A DNA stretch of 64,000 bases, from contig NW_027480597.1 of NCBI RefSeq assembly GCF_051401765.1, forward strand, positions 682,001 through 746,000, written 5' to 3'. The stretch comes from Calliopsis andreniformis. Its lineage: Eukaryota; Arthropoda; Insecta; Hymenoptera; Andrenidae. Each line of letters opens with the position of its first letter. Within the stretch, counting starts at the first letter, position 1. Of the stretch, positions 12,990-25,353 are shown one piece after another. A program made the position numbers and the translations under genes. The notes below the pieces were generated by a model. That model did no database searches and was not told the origin of the DNA. It saw only the letters and a program-made list of their open reading frames with translations.

Positions 12990-14366
12990 TGGCTATGGCT
13001 ATAGCTGCTATGGCTATGTCTATGGCTATGACTGCTATGGCTATGGCTATGGCTGCTATGGCTATGGCTATGGCTGCTATGGCTGTGGTTATGGCTGCTA
13101 TGGCTATTGCTATGGCTGCTATGGCTATGGCTATGGCCGCTTTGGCAATGGCTACAGCTGCTATGGCTATGGCTATGGCATTGGCTGCTATGGCTATGGC
13201 TATGATTATGGCTGCTATGGCTGTGGCTATGTGTGTGTCTGCTATGGATATAGCTATGGTTGCTATGGCTCCGCCTACGGCTGCTATGGCTATCGCTATG
13301 GATGCTATGGCTATGGTTATGGCTGCATTGGCTATGGCTATGGCTGCTATGGCTACGGCTATGGCTGCTATGGCTATGGCTATGGCTGCATCGGCTATGG
13401 CTATGGCTGCTATGGCTATGGCTATGGCTATGGCTATGGCTATGATTGCTATGGCTATGGCTATGGCTGCTATGGGTATGGCTATGGCTGCTATGGCCAT
13501 GGCTATGGCTATGGCTATGGATGCTATGGCTATGTCTATGGCTATGGCTGCTATGGCTATGGCTTTGGCTACTATTGCCATGCCTATGGCAGCTATGGCT
13601 ATGGCTATGGCTGCTATGGCTGTGGTTATGTCTGCTATGGCTATGGCTATGGCTGCTATGGTTATGGCTATGGCTGCTATGGCTGTGGCTATGACTATGG
13701 CTGCTTTGTCTCTGGCTATGGCCATGATTGCTATGGCTACGGCTATGGCTGCTATGGGTATGGCTATGGCTATGGCTGCTATGGCTATGGCTATGTCTGC
13801 TATGGCTATGGCTATGGCTATAGCTGCTATGGCTATGTCTATGGCTATGACTGCTATGGCTATGGCTATGGCTGCTATGGCTATGGCTATGGCTGCTATG
13901 GCTGTGGTTATGGCTGCTATGGCTATTGCTATGGCTGCTATGGCTATGGCTATGGCTGCTATGGCTATGGCTATGGCTGCTATGGCTATGGCTATGGCTA
14001 TGGCTATGACTGCTATGGCTATGTCTATGGCTGCTATGGGTATGGCTACGCCTATGGCAGCTATGGCTATGGCTATGGCTGCTATGGCTGTGGCTATGGC
14101 TGCTATGGCCATGTCTATGGCTATGGCTGCTATGGCTATGGCTTGGGCTACTATTGCCATGCCTATGGCAGCTATGGCTATGGCTATGTCTGCTATGGCT
14201 GTGGTTATGTCTGCTATGGCTATGGCTATGGCTGCTATGGTTATGGCTATGGCTGCAATGGCTGTGGCTATGACTATGGCCTCTTTGTCGCTGGCTATGG
14301 CCATGATTGCTATGGCTATGGCTATGGCTGCTATGGGTATGGCTATTGCTATGGCTGCTATGGCTA
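12990..14366 (+). repeat. 1,377-bp tandem duplication, copy 1
   Basis: The block with marker cassette 13,138 and the word GGTTGCTATGGCTCCGCC (13,258) recurs 1,377 bp downstream at 14,515 and 14,635. Both copies also exist in the second macro-repeat (26,079 and 27,456, the same 1,377 spacing) but not around 3,508-6,069 or 16,204-18,765. The 1,377-bp duplication is thus older than the macro-duplication of this part. Confidence 0.88.
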
Positions 14367-15199
14367 TGGCTATGGCTATAGCTGCTATGGCTATGTCTAT
14401 GGCTATGACTGCTATGGCTATGGCTATGGCTGCTATGGCTATGGCTATGGCTGCTATGGCTGTGGTTATGGCTGCTATGGCTATTGCTATGGCTGCTATG
14501 GCTATGGCTATGGCCGCTTTGGCAATGGCTACAGCTGCTATGGCTATGGCTATGGCATTGGCTGCTATGGCTATGGCTATGATTATGGCTGCTATGGCTG
14601 TGGCTATGTGTGTGTCTGCTATGGATATAGCTATGGTTGCTATGGCTCCGCCTACGGCTGCTATGGCTATCGCTATGGATGCTATGGCTATGGTTATGGC
14701 TGCATTGGCTATGGCTATGGCTGCTATGGCTACGGCTATGGCTGCTATGGCTATGGCTATGGCTGCATCGGCTATGGCTATGGCTGCTATGGCTATGGCT
14801 ATGGCTATGGCTATGGCTATGATTGCTATGGCTATGGCTATGGCTGCTATGGGTATGGCTATGGCTGCTATGGCCATGGCTATGGCTATGGCTATGGATG
14901 CTATGGCTATGTCTATGGCTATGGCTGCTATGGCTATGGCTTTGGCTACTATTGCCATGCCTATGGCAGCTATGGCTATGGCTATGGCTGCTATGGCTGT
15001 GGTTATGTCTGCTATGGCTATGGCTATGGCTGCTATGGTTATGGCTATGGCTGCTATGGCTGTGGCTATGACTATGGCTGCTTTGTCTCTGGCTATGGCC
15101 ATGATTGCTATGGCTATGGCTATGGCTGCTATGGGTATGGCTATGGCTATGGCTGCTATGGCTATGGCTATGTCTGCTATGGCTATGGCTATGGCTATG
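14367..15199 (+). repeat. 1,377-bp tandem duplication, copy 2 (partial)
   Basis: This partner of 12,990-14,366 is truncated after about 830 bp. At about 15,190 the local TATAGC becomes TATGGC and the array jumps into GGCTATAACTGC and then the 2,550-type opening sequence. The same block in the second macro-repeat (26.9-28.0 kb) instead continues unchanged, which marks 15,199/15,249 as a junction. Confidence 0.8.
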
Positions 15200-17029
15200 G
15201 CTGCTATGGCTATGTCTATGGCTATAACTGCTATGGCTATGGCTATGGCTGCTATGGCTGTGGTTATGGCTGCTGTGGCTATGGCTATGGCTGCTATGGC
15301 TGCGGCTATGCCTGATATGACTATGGCTATGGCTGCTATGGCTATGGCTGTGTCTACTATGGCTGCTATGGCTATAGCTATGGCGGCTATGGCTGCTATG
15401 GCTATGGCTATGTCTACTATGTCTATGGATACGGCTGCTATGGCTATGGCTATGGCTATGTTTGCTATGGCTATGGCTATGGCTGCTATGGTTATGGCTA
15501 TGGCGACTATGGGTGCTATGGCTATTGCTATGGCTACTATGGCTATGGATACGGCTGCTATGGCTATGGCTATGGCTATGTCTGCTATGGCTATGGCTAT
15601 GGCTGCTATGGCTATGGCTATGGCTATGGCTATGGCTGCTATGGCTATGTCTTTGGCTATGGCTGCTATGGCTATGGTTTTGGCTACTATGGCCATGCCT
15701 ATGGCAGCTATGGCTATGGCTATGGCTGCTATGGCTGTGGTTATGTCTGCTATGGCTATGGCTATGGCTGCTATGGTCATGGCTATGGCTCCTAAGGCTA
15801 TGGCTATGTCTACGGCTGCTGTGGCTCTGCCTCTGGCTGCTATGGCTATGGCTATGGCTGCTATGGCTGTGGCTATGGCTGCTATGGCTGTGGTTATGTC
15901 TGCTATGGCTATGGCTATGGCTGCTATGGCTATGGCTATGGATGCTATGGCTGTGGCTATGGCTGCTATGGCTGTGGTTATGTCTGCTATGGCTATGGCT
16001 GCTATGGTTATGGCTATGGCTGCTATGGCTGTGGCTATGGCTGCGGCTGCTATGGCTATGGCTGCTCTGGCTATGGCTATGGCTAAGGCTGCTGTGGCTA
16101 TGGCTATGGCCGCTTTGCCAGTGGCTACAGCTGCTATGGCTATGGCTATGGCATTGGCTGCTATGGCTATGGCTATGATTATGGCTGCTATGTCTGTGGC
16201 TATGTGTCTGTCTACTATGGATATAGCTATGGCTGCTATGGCTCTGCCTACGGCTGCTATGGCTATCGCTATGGCTGCTATGGCTATGGCTATGGCTATG
16301 ACTGCTATGGCTATGGCTATGGCTGCTATGTGTATGGCTATGGCTGCAATGGCCATGGCTATGGCTATGGCTATGGATGCTATGGCTATGTCTATGGCTA
16401 TGGCTGCTATGGCTATGGCTTTGGCTACTATGGCCATGCCTATGGCAGCTATGGCTATGGCTATGGCTGCTATGGCTGTGGTTATGTCTGCTATGGCTAT
16501 GGCTATGGCTGCTATGGTTATGGCTATGGCTGCTATGGCTGTGGCTATGGCTATGGCTGCTTTGTCTCTGGCTATGGCCATGATTGCTATGGCTATGGCT
16601 GCTATGGGTATGGCTATGGCTATGGCTGCTATGGCTATGGCTATGTCTGCTATGGCTATGGCTATGGCTATAGCTGCTATGGCTATGTCTATGGCTATGA
16701 CTGCTATGGCTATGGCTATGGCTGCTATGGCTATGGCTATGGCTGCTATGGCTGTGGTTATGGCTGCTATGGCTATTGCTATGGCTGCTATGGCTATGGC
16801 TATGGCCGCTTTGGCAATGGCTACAGCTGCTATGGCTATGGCTATGGCATTGGCTGCTATGGCTATGGCTATGATTATGGCTGCTATGGCTGTGGCTATG
16901 TGTGTGTCTGCTATGGATATAGCTATGGTTGCTACGGCTCCGCCTACGGCTGCTATGGCTATCGCTATGGATGCTATGGCTATGGTTATGGCTGCATTGG
17001 CTATGGCTATGGCTGCTATGGCTACGGCT

Positions 17030-19230
17030 ATGGCTGCTATGGCTATGGCTATGGCTGCATCGGCTATGGCTATGGCTGCTATGGCTATGGCTATGGCTAT
17101 GGCTATGGCTATGATTGCTATGGCTATGGCTATGGCTGCTATGGGTATGGCTATGGCTGCTATGGCCATGGCTATGGCTATGGCTATGGATGCTATGGCT
17201 ATGTCTATGGCTATGGCTGCTATGGCTATGGCTTTGGCTACTATTGCCATGCCTATGGCAGCTATGGCTATGGCTATGGCTGCTATGGCTGTGGTTATGT
17301 CTGCTATGGCTATGGCTATGGCTGCTATGGTTATGGCTATGGCTGCTATGGCTGTGGCTATGACTATGGCTGCTTTGTCTCTGGCTATGGCCATGATTGC
17401 TATGGCTATGGCTATGGCTGCTATGGGTATGGCTATGGCTATGGCTGCTATGGCTATTGCTATGTCTGCTATGGCTATGGCTATGGCTATAGCTGCTATG
17501 GCTATGTCTATGGCTATGACTGCTATGGCTATGGCTATGGCTGCTATGGCTATGGCTATGGCTGCTATGGCTGTGGTTATGGCTGCTATGGCTATTGCTA
17601 TGGCTGCTATGGCTATGGCTATGGCTGCTATGGCTATGGCTATGGCTGCTATGGCTATGGCTATGGCTATGGCTATGACTGCTATGGCTATGTCTATGGC
17701 TGCTATGGGTATGGCTACGCCTATGGCAGCCATGGCTATGGCTATGGCTGCTATGGCTGTGGCTATGGCTGCTATGGCCATGTCTATGGCTATGGCTGCT
17801 ATGGCTATGGCTTGGGCTACTATTGCCATGCCTATGGCAGCTATGGCTATGGCTATGTCTGCTATGGCTGTGGTTATGTCTGCTATGGCTATGGCTATGG
17901 CTGCTATGGTTATGGCTATGGCTGCAATGGCTGTGGCTATGACTATGGCCTCTTTGTCGCTGGCTATGGCCATGATTGCTATGGCTATGGCTATGGCTGC
18001 TATGGGTATGGCTATGGCTATGGCTGCTATGGCTATGGCTATGTCTGCTATGGCTATGGCTATGGCTATAGCTGCTATGGCTATGTCTATGGCTATGACT
18101 GCAATGGCTATGGCTATGGCTGCTATGGCTATGGCTATGGCTGCTATGGCTGTGGTTATGGGTGCTATGGCTATTGCTATGGCTGCTATGGCTATGGCTA
18201 TGGCTGCTGTGGCTATGGCCATGGCTGCTATGGCTATGGCTATGGCTATGGCTATGACTGCTATGGTTTTGTCTATGGCTGCTATGGGTATGGCTATGCC
18301 TATGGCAGCTATGGCTATGGCTATGGCTGCTATGGCTGTGGCTATGTCTGCTATGGCTATGGCTATGGCTGCTATGGCTATGGCTATGGCTGCTATGGCT
18401 ATGGCTATGGCTATGGCTATGGCTGCTATGGCTATGGCTATGGCTATGACTGCTATGGCTATGGCTATGGCCGCTATGGATGTGGCTATGTCTATGGCTG
18501 CTATGGCTACGGCTTTGGCTACTATGGCCATTGGTATGGCTGCTATGGCTATGGCTATGGCTGCTATGGCTATGGCTACGGCTATGGTTTTGGCGGCTAT
18601 GGCTATGTCTATGGCTATGGCTGCAATGGCTATGGCTATGGCTGCAATGGCTATGGCTTTGGCTACTATGGCCATGGCTATGGCTTTGGCTACTATGGCC
18701 ATGGCTGTGGCTGCTGTGGCTATGGCTATGGCTGCTATGGCTATGATTATGTCTATGGCTGCTAAGGCTATGGCTATGTCTACGGCTGCTATGGCTATGG
18801 CTATTGCTGCTATGGCTGTGGCTATGTCTGCTATGGCTGTGGCTATGGCTGCTATGGCTATGGCTTTGGCTACTATGGCCATGGCTATGGCAGCTATGGC
18901 TAGAGCTATGGCTGCTATGGCTATGGTTATGTCTATGGCTGCTAAGGATATGGCTATGTCTACGGCTGCTGCGGCTCTGGCTCTCGCTGCTATGGATATG
19001 CCTATGGCTGCTATGGCTATGGCTATGGCTGCTATGGCTGTGGTTATGGCTGCAATGGCTATGGCAATGGCTGCTATGGCTATGGCTATGGCTGCGGCTG
19101 CTATGGCTACGGCTGCTATGGCTATGGCTATGGCTGCTATGGCTATGGCTATGGCTATGTCTGCTATGACTATGGCTACGGCCAAGGCTGCTATGGCTAT
19201 GGCTATGGCTATGTCTGCTATGGCTATGGC
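17030..19230 (+). repeat. 2,208-bp tandem duplication, copy 1
   Basis: GCATCGGC at 17,057 and the base-1-phase TTG at 17,812 recur at 19,265 and 20,020, a constant 2,208 bp away. The segment contains GGCTAGAGC (TAG at 18,901) and CGGCCAAGG. The join near 19,230 puts TCTGCTATGGCTATGG directly against CTACGGCTATGG. Confidence 0.82.
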
Positions 19231-20075
19231 TACGGCTATGGCTGCTATGGCTATGGCTATGGCTGCATCGGCTATGGCTATGGCTGCTATGGCTATGGCT
19301 ATGGCTATGGCTATGGCTATGATTGCTATGGCTATGGCTATGGCTGCTATGGGTATGGCTATGGCTGCTATGGCCATGGCTATGGCTATGGCTATGGATG
19401 CTATGGCTATGTCTATGGCTATGGCTGCTATGGCTATGGCTTTGGCTACTATTGCCATGCCTATGGCAGCTATGGCTATGGCTATGACTGCTATGGCTGT
19501 GGTTATGTCTGCTATGGCTATGGCTATGGCTGCTATGGTTATGGCTATGGCTGCTATGGCTGTGGCTATGACTATGGCTGCTTTGTCTCTGGCTATGGCC
19601 ATGATTGCTATGGCTATGGCTATGGCTGCTATGGGTATGGCTATGGCTATGGCTGCTATGGCTATGGCTATGTCTGCTATGGCTATGGCTATGGCTATAG
19701 CTGCTATGGCTATGTCTATGGCTATGACTGCTATGGCTATGGCTATGGCTGCTATGGCTATGGCTATGGCTGCTATGGCTGTGGTTATGGCTGCTATGGC
19801 TATTGCTATGGCTGCTATGGCTATGGCTATGGCTGCTATGGCTATGGCTATGGCTGCTATTTCTATGGCTATGGCTATGGCTATGACTGCTATGGCTATG
19901 TCTATGGCTGCTATGGGTATGGCTACGCCTATGGCAGCTATGGCTATGGCTATGGCTGCTATGGCTGTGGCTATGGCTGCTATGGCCATGTCTATGGCTA
20001 TGGCTGCTATGGCTATGGCTTGGGCTACTATTGCCATGCCTATGGCAGCTATGGCTATGGCTATGTCTGCTATGG
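19231..20075 (+). repeat. 2,208-bp tandem duplication, copy 2 (partial)
   Basis: The partner of 17,030-19,230 is recognisable to about 20,075. There TATGTCTGCTATGGCTATTGC joins two segments that are about 1 kb apart elsewhere, an internal deletion that removes the GTCGCTGGC word. Copy 2 carries TTTCTATGG near 19,860 and TATGACTGC near 19,485 as private variants. Confidence 0.78.
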
Positions 20076-21298
20076 CTATTGCTATGGCTGCTATGGCTAT
20101 GGCTATGGCTGCTATGGCTATGGCTATGGCTATGGCTATGACTGCTATGGCTATGTCTATGGCTGCTATGGGTATGGCTATGCCTATGGCAGCTATGGCT
20201 ATGGCTATGGCTGCTATGGCTGTGGCTATGTCTGCTATGGCAATGCCTATGGCTGCTATGGCTATGGCTATGGCTGCTATGGCTATGGCTATGGCTATGG
20301 CTATGGCTATGGCTATGTCTGCTATGGCTATGGCTATGGCTAAGGCTGCTGTAGCTATGGCTATGGCCGCTTTGGCAATGGCTACAGCTGATATGGCTAT
20401 GGCTATGCCATTGGCTGCTATGGCTATGGCTATGATTATGGCTGCTATGGCTGTGGCTATGTGTGTGTCTGCTATGGATATAGCTATGGCTGCTATGGCT
20501 ATGCCTACGGCTGCTACGGCTATCGCTATGGCTGCTATGGCTATGGCTATGGCTGCTATGACTATGGCTATGGCTGCTATGGCTACGGCTATGGCTGCTA
20601 TGGCTATGGCTATGGCTGCAATGGCTAAGGTTATGACTATGGCAGCTATGGCTATGGCTACGGCTGCTATGGCTATGGATGCTATGGCTATGTCTACGGC
20701 TGCTGTGGCTCTGGCTCTGGCTGCTATGGATATGTCTATGGCTGCTATGCCTATGGCTGCTATAGCTATGGCTATGGCTATGGCTGCTAAGGCTATGGCT
20801 ATGTCTACGGCTGCTGTGGCTCCGGCTCTGGCTGCTATAGCTATGGCTATGGCTGCTATGGCTATGGCTATGGCTGCTATGGCTATGGCTATGTCTACTA
20901 TGGCTGCTATGGCTATGGCTATGGCTGCTGTGGCTACGGCTGTGGCTGCTATGGCTATGGCTATGGCTATAGCTGCTATGGCTATGGCTATGACTATGGC
21001 TATTGCTGCTAAGGCTATGGCGATGGCTATGGCTGCTATGGCTATGGCTATGGCTGCTATGGCTGTGGTTATGTCTGCTATGGCTATGGCTATGGCTGCT
21101 ATGGTTATGGCTATGGCTGCTATGGCTGTGGCTATGCCTATGGTTGCTTTGTCTATGGCTATGGCCATGACTGCTATGGCTATGGCTATGGCTGCTATGG
21201 GTATGGCTATGGCTATGGCTGCTATGGCTATGGCTATGGCTGCAATGGCTATGGCTATGGCTGCTATGGCTATGGCTATGGATACGGCTGCTATGGCT

Positions 21299-21796
21299 AT
21301 GGCTATGGCTATGTCTGCTATGGCTATGGCTATGGCTGCTATGGTTATGGCTATGGCGACTATGGCTGCTATGGCTATGGCTATGGCTACTATGGCTATG
21401 GATACGGCTGCTATGGCTATGGCTATGGCTATGTCTGCTATGGCTATGGCTATGGCTGCTATGGCTATGGCTATGGCTATGGCTATGGCTGCTATGGCTA
21501 TGTCTTTGGCTATGGCTGCTATGGCTATGGTTTTAGATACAATGGCCATGGCTGTGGCGGCTATGGCTATTTCTATGGCTGCTATGGCTATGGTTATGTC
21601 TATGGCCCCTAAGGCTATGGCTATGTCTACGGCTGCTGTGGCTCTGGCTCTGGCTGCTATGGCTATGGCTATGGCTGCTATGGCTATGGCTATGGCTGCT
21701 GTGGCTGTGGTTATGTCTGCTATGGCTATTGCTATGGCTGCTATGGCTATGGCTATGGCTGCTATGGCTATGGCTATGGCTATGGCTGTTCTGGCT
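21299..21796 (+). repeat. 498-bp tandem duplication, copy 1
   Basis: TATGTCTGC at 21,311, TTTTAGATAC at 21,531 and GTTCTGGC at 21,788 recur at 21,809, 22,029 and 22,286, each exactly 498 bp on. The first macro-repeat has a single copy (TTTTAGATAC at 9,699, GTTCTGGC at 9,956), so this duplication is younger than the macro-duplication. Confidence 0.88.
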
Positions 21797-22294
21797 ATGG
21801 CTATGGCTATGTCTGCTATGGCTATGGCTATGGCTGCTATGGTTATGGCTATGGCGACTATGGCTGCTATGGCTATGGCTATGGCTACTATGGCTATGGA
21901 TACGGCTGCTATGGCTATGGCTATGGCTATGTCTGCTATGGCTATGGCTATGGCTGCTATGGCTATGGCTATGGCTATGGCTATGGCTGCTATGGCTATG
22001 TCTTTGGCTATGGCTGCTATGGCTATGGTTTTAGATACAATGGCCATGGCTGTGGCGGCTATGGCTATTTCTATGGCTGCTATGGCTATGGTTATGTCTA
22101 TGGCCCCTAAGGCTATGGCTATGTCTACGGCTGCTGTGGCTCTGGCTCTGGCTGCTATGGCTATGGCTATGGCTGCTATGGCTATGGCTATGGCTGCTGT
22201 GGCTGTGGTTATGTCTGCTATGGCTATTGCTATGGCTGCTATGGCTATGGCTATGGCTGCTATGGCTATGGCTATGGCTATGGCTGTTCTGGCT
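21797..22294 (+). repeat. 498-bp tandem duplication, copy 2
   Basis: This is the downstream partner of 21,299-21,796. I see no difference between the copies on reading. After it the sequence returns to collinearity with the first macro-repeat (GCTTTCGC at 22,570 against 10,240). Confidence 0.86.
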
Positions 22295-25200
22295 ATGGCT
22301 ATGGCTATGACTGCTATGGCTATGGCTATGGCTGCTGTGGGTATGGCTATGCCTATGGCTGCTGTGGCTATGGCCATGACTGCTATGGCTGTGGCTATGA
22401 CTGCTCTGGCTATGGCTATTGCTGCTATGGCTATGGCTATGGCTGCTATGGCTATGGCTATGGCTGCTACGGCTATGGCTATGGCTATGGCTATGGCTGC
22501 TATGGCTATGGCTGTTATGGCTATGGCTATGGCTATGACTGCTATGGCTATGGCTATGGCTGCTATGGCTTTCGCTATGGCTGCTATGGCTATAGCTATG
22601 GCTGCTATGGCTATGGTTATGGCTATGAATGCTAAGGCTATGGCTATGTCTACGGCTGCTGTGGCACTGGCTCCGGCTGCTATGGGTATGCCTATGACTG
22701 CTATGGCTATCGCTATGGCTGCTATGGCTGCTATGGCTATGGCTATGGCTGCTACCGCTATGGCTATGGCAGCTATGGCTATGGCTATGGCTATGGCTAT
22801 GGCTGCTATGGCTATGGCTATGGCTATGTCTGCTATGACTATGGTTACGGCCAAGTCTGCTATGGCTATGGCTATGGCTATGTCTGCTATGGGTATGGCT
22901 ATGGCTAAGGCTGCTGTGGCTATGGCTATGGCCGCTTTGGCAATGGCTACAGCTGCTATGGGTTTGGCTATGGCTATGGCTGCTATGGCTATGGCTATGT
23001 CTGCTATGGCTATGGCTATGGCTATGGCTGCTATGGCTATGTCTATGGCTATAACTGCTGTGGCTATGGCTATGGCTGCTATGGCTATGGCTATGGCTGC
23101 TATGGCTGTGGTTATGGCTGCTATGGCTATTGCTATGGCTGCTATGGCTATGGCTATGGCTGCTATGGCTATGGCTATGGCTATGGCTGTTATGGCTATG
23201 GCTATGGCTATGACTGCTATGGCTATGTCGATGGCTGCTATGGGTATGGCTATGCCTATGGCAGCTATGGCTATAACTATGGCTGCTATGGCTGTGGCTA
23301 TGTCTGGTATGGCTATGGCTATGGCTGCTATGGCTATGGCTATGGCTGCTATGGCTATGGCTATGGCCATGGCTGCTATGGCTATGGCTATGGCTATGAC
23401 TGCTATGGCTATGGCTATGGCCGCAATGGATATGGCTATGGCTATGGATGCTATGGCTACGGCTTTGGCTACTATGGCCACTGGTATGGCTGCTTTGGCT
23501 ATGGCTATGGCTGCTATGGCTATGGCTACGGCTATGGCTGTGGCTATGTCTGCTATGGCAATGGCTATGGCTGCTATGGCTATGGCTATGGCTGCTATGG
23601 CTATGGCTATGGCTATGGCTATGGCTGCTATGGCTGTGGCTATGGCTGCTATGGCTATGGCTATGGCTATGGCTATGACTGCTATGGCTATGGCTATGGC
23701 AGCTATGGCTATAGCTATGGCTGCTATGGCTATGGTTATGTCTATGGCTGCTAAGGATATGGCTATGTCTACGGCTGCTGCGGCTCTGGCTCTCGCTGCT
23801 ATGGATATGCCTATGGCTGCTATGGCTATGGCTATGGCTGCTATGGCTGTGGTTATGGCTGCAATGGCTATGGCAATGGCTGCTATGGCTATGGCTATGG
23901 CTGCGCCTGCTATGGCTACGGCTGCTATGGCTATGGCTATGGCTGCTATGGCTATGGCTATGGCTATGTCTGCTATGACTATGGCTACGGCCAAGGCTGC
24001 TATGGCTATGGCTATGGCTATGTCTGCTATGGCTATGGCTATGGCTAAGGCTGCTGTGGCTATGGCTATGGCCGCTTTGGCAATGGCTACAGCTGCTATG
24101 GCTATGGCTATGGCATTGGCTGCTATGGCTATGGCTATGATTATGGCTGCTATGGCTGTGGCTATGTGTGTGTCTGCTATGGATATAGCTATGGCTGCTA
24201 TGGCTCTGCCTACGGCTGCTATGGCTATCGCTATGGATGCTATGGCTATGGTTATGGCTGCATTGGCTATGGCTATGGCTGCTATGGCTACGGCTATGGC
24301 TGCAATGGATATGGCTATGGCTGCTATGGCTATGGCTATGGCTATGGCTGCTATGGCTATGTCTTTGGCTATGGCTGCTATGGCTATGGTTTTGGATACT
24401 ATGGCCATGGCTGTGGCGGCTATGGCTATGGCTATGATTATGGCTGCTATGGCTGTGGCTATGTGTGTGTCTGCTATGGATATAGCTATGGCTGCTATGG
24501 CTATGCCTACGGCTGCTGCGGCTATCGCTATGGCTGCTATGGCTATGGCTATGGCTGCTATGACTATGGCTATGGCTGCTATGGCTACGGCTATGGCTGC
24601 TATGGCTATGGCTATGGCTGCAATGGCTAAGGTTATGACTATGGCAGCTATGGCTATGGCTACGGCTGCTATGGCTATGGATGCTATGGCTTTGTCTACG
24701 GCTGCTGTGGCTCTGGCTCTGGCTGCTATGGATATGTCTATGGCTGCTATGGCTATGGCTGCTATAGCTATGGTTATGTCTATGGCTGCTAAGGCTATGG
24801 CTATGTCTACGGCTGCTGTGGCTCCGGCTCTGGCTGCTATAGCTATGGCTATGGCTGCTATGGCTATGGCTATGGCTGCTATGGCTACGGCTGTGGCTGC
24901 TATGGCTATGGCTATGGCTATAGCTGCTATGGCTATGGCTATTACTAAGGCTATTGCTGCTAAGGCTATGGCGATGGCTATGGCTGCTATGGCTATGGCT
25001 ATGGCTGCTATGGCTGTGGTTATGTCTGCTATGGCTATGGCTATGGCTGCTATGGTTATGGCTATGGCTGCTATGGCTGTGGCTATGGCTATGGTTGCTT
25101 TGTCTATGGCTATGGCCATGACTGCTATGGCTATGGCTATGGCTGCTATGGGTATGGCTATGGCTATGGCTGCTATGGCTGTGGCTATGGCTGCGGCTGC

Positions 25201-25353
25201 TATGGCTATGGCTGCTCTGGCTATGGCTATGGCTAAGGCTGCTGTGGCTATGGCTATGGCCGCTTTGCCAGTGGCTACAGCTGCTATGGCTATGGCTATG
25301 GCATTGGCTGCTATGGCTATGGCTATGATTATGGCTGCTATGTCTGTGGCTAT

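Larger units (their letters stand above)
2553..15199 (+). repeat. 12.7-kb macro-repeat, copy 1
   Basis: The order of rare words here is repeated in 15,249-28,018. The offset is 12,696 for 2,553-6,465, then 12,129 at 8,212, 11,832 for 8,794-9,956, 12,330 at 10,241, 12,447 at 10,973 and 12,819 for 11,105-15,199. Collinearity across changing offsets indicates one large tandem duplication followed by smaller insertions and deletions. Over 3,508-6,069 against 16,204-18,765 the lengths are equal, and I can name only three substitutions. Confidence 0.85.
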
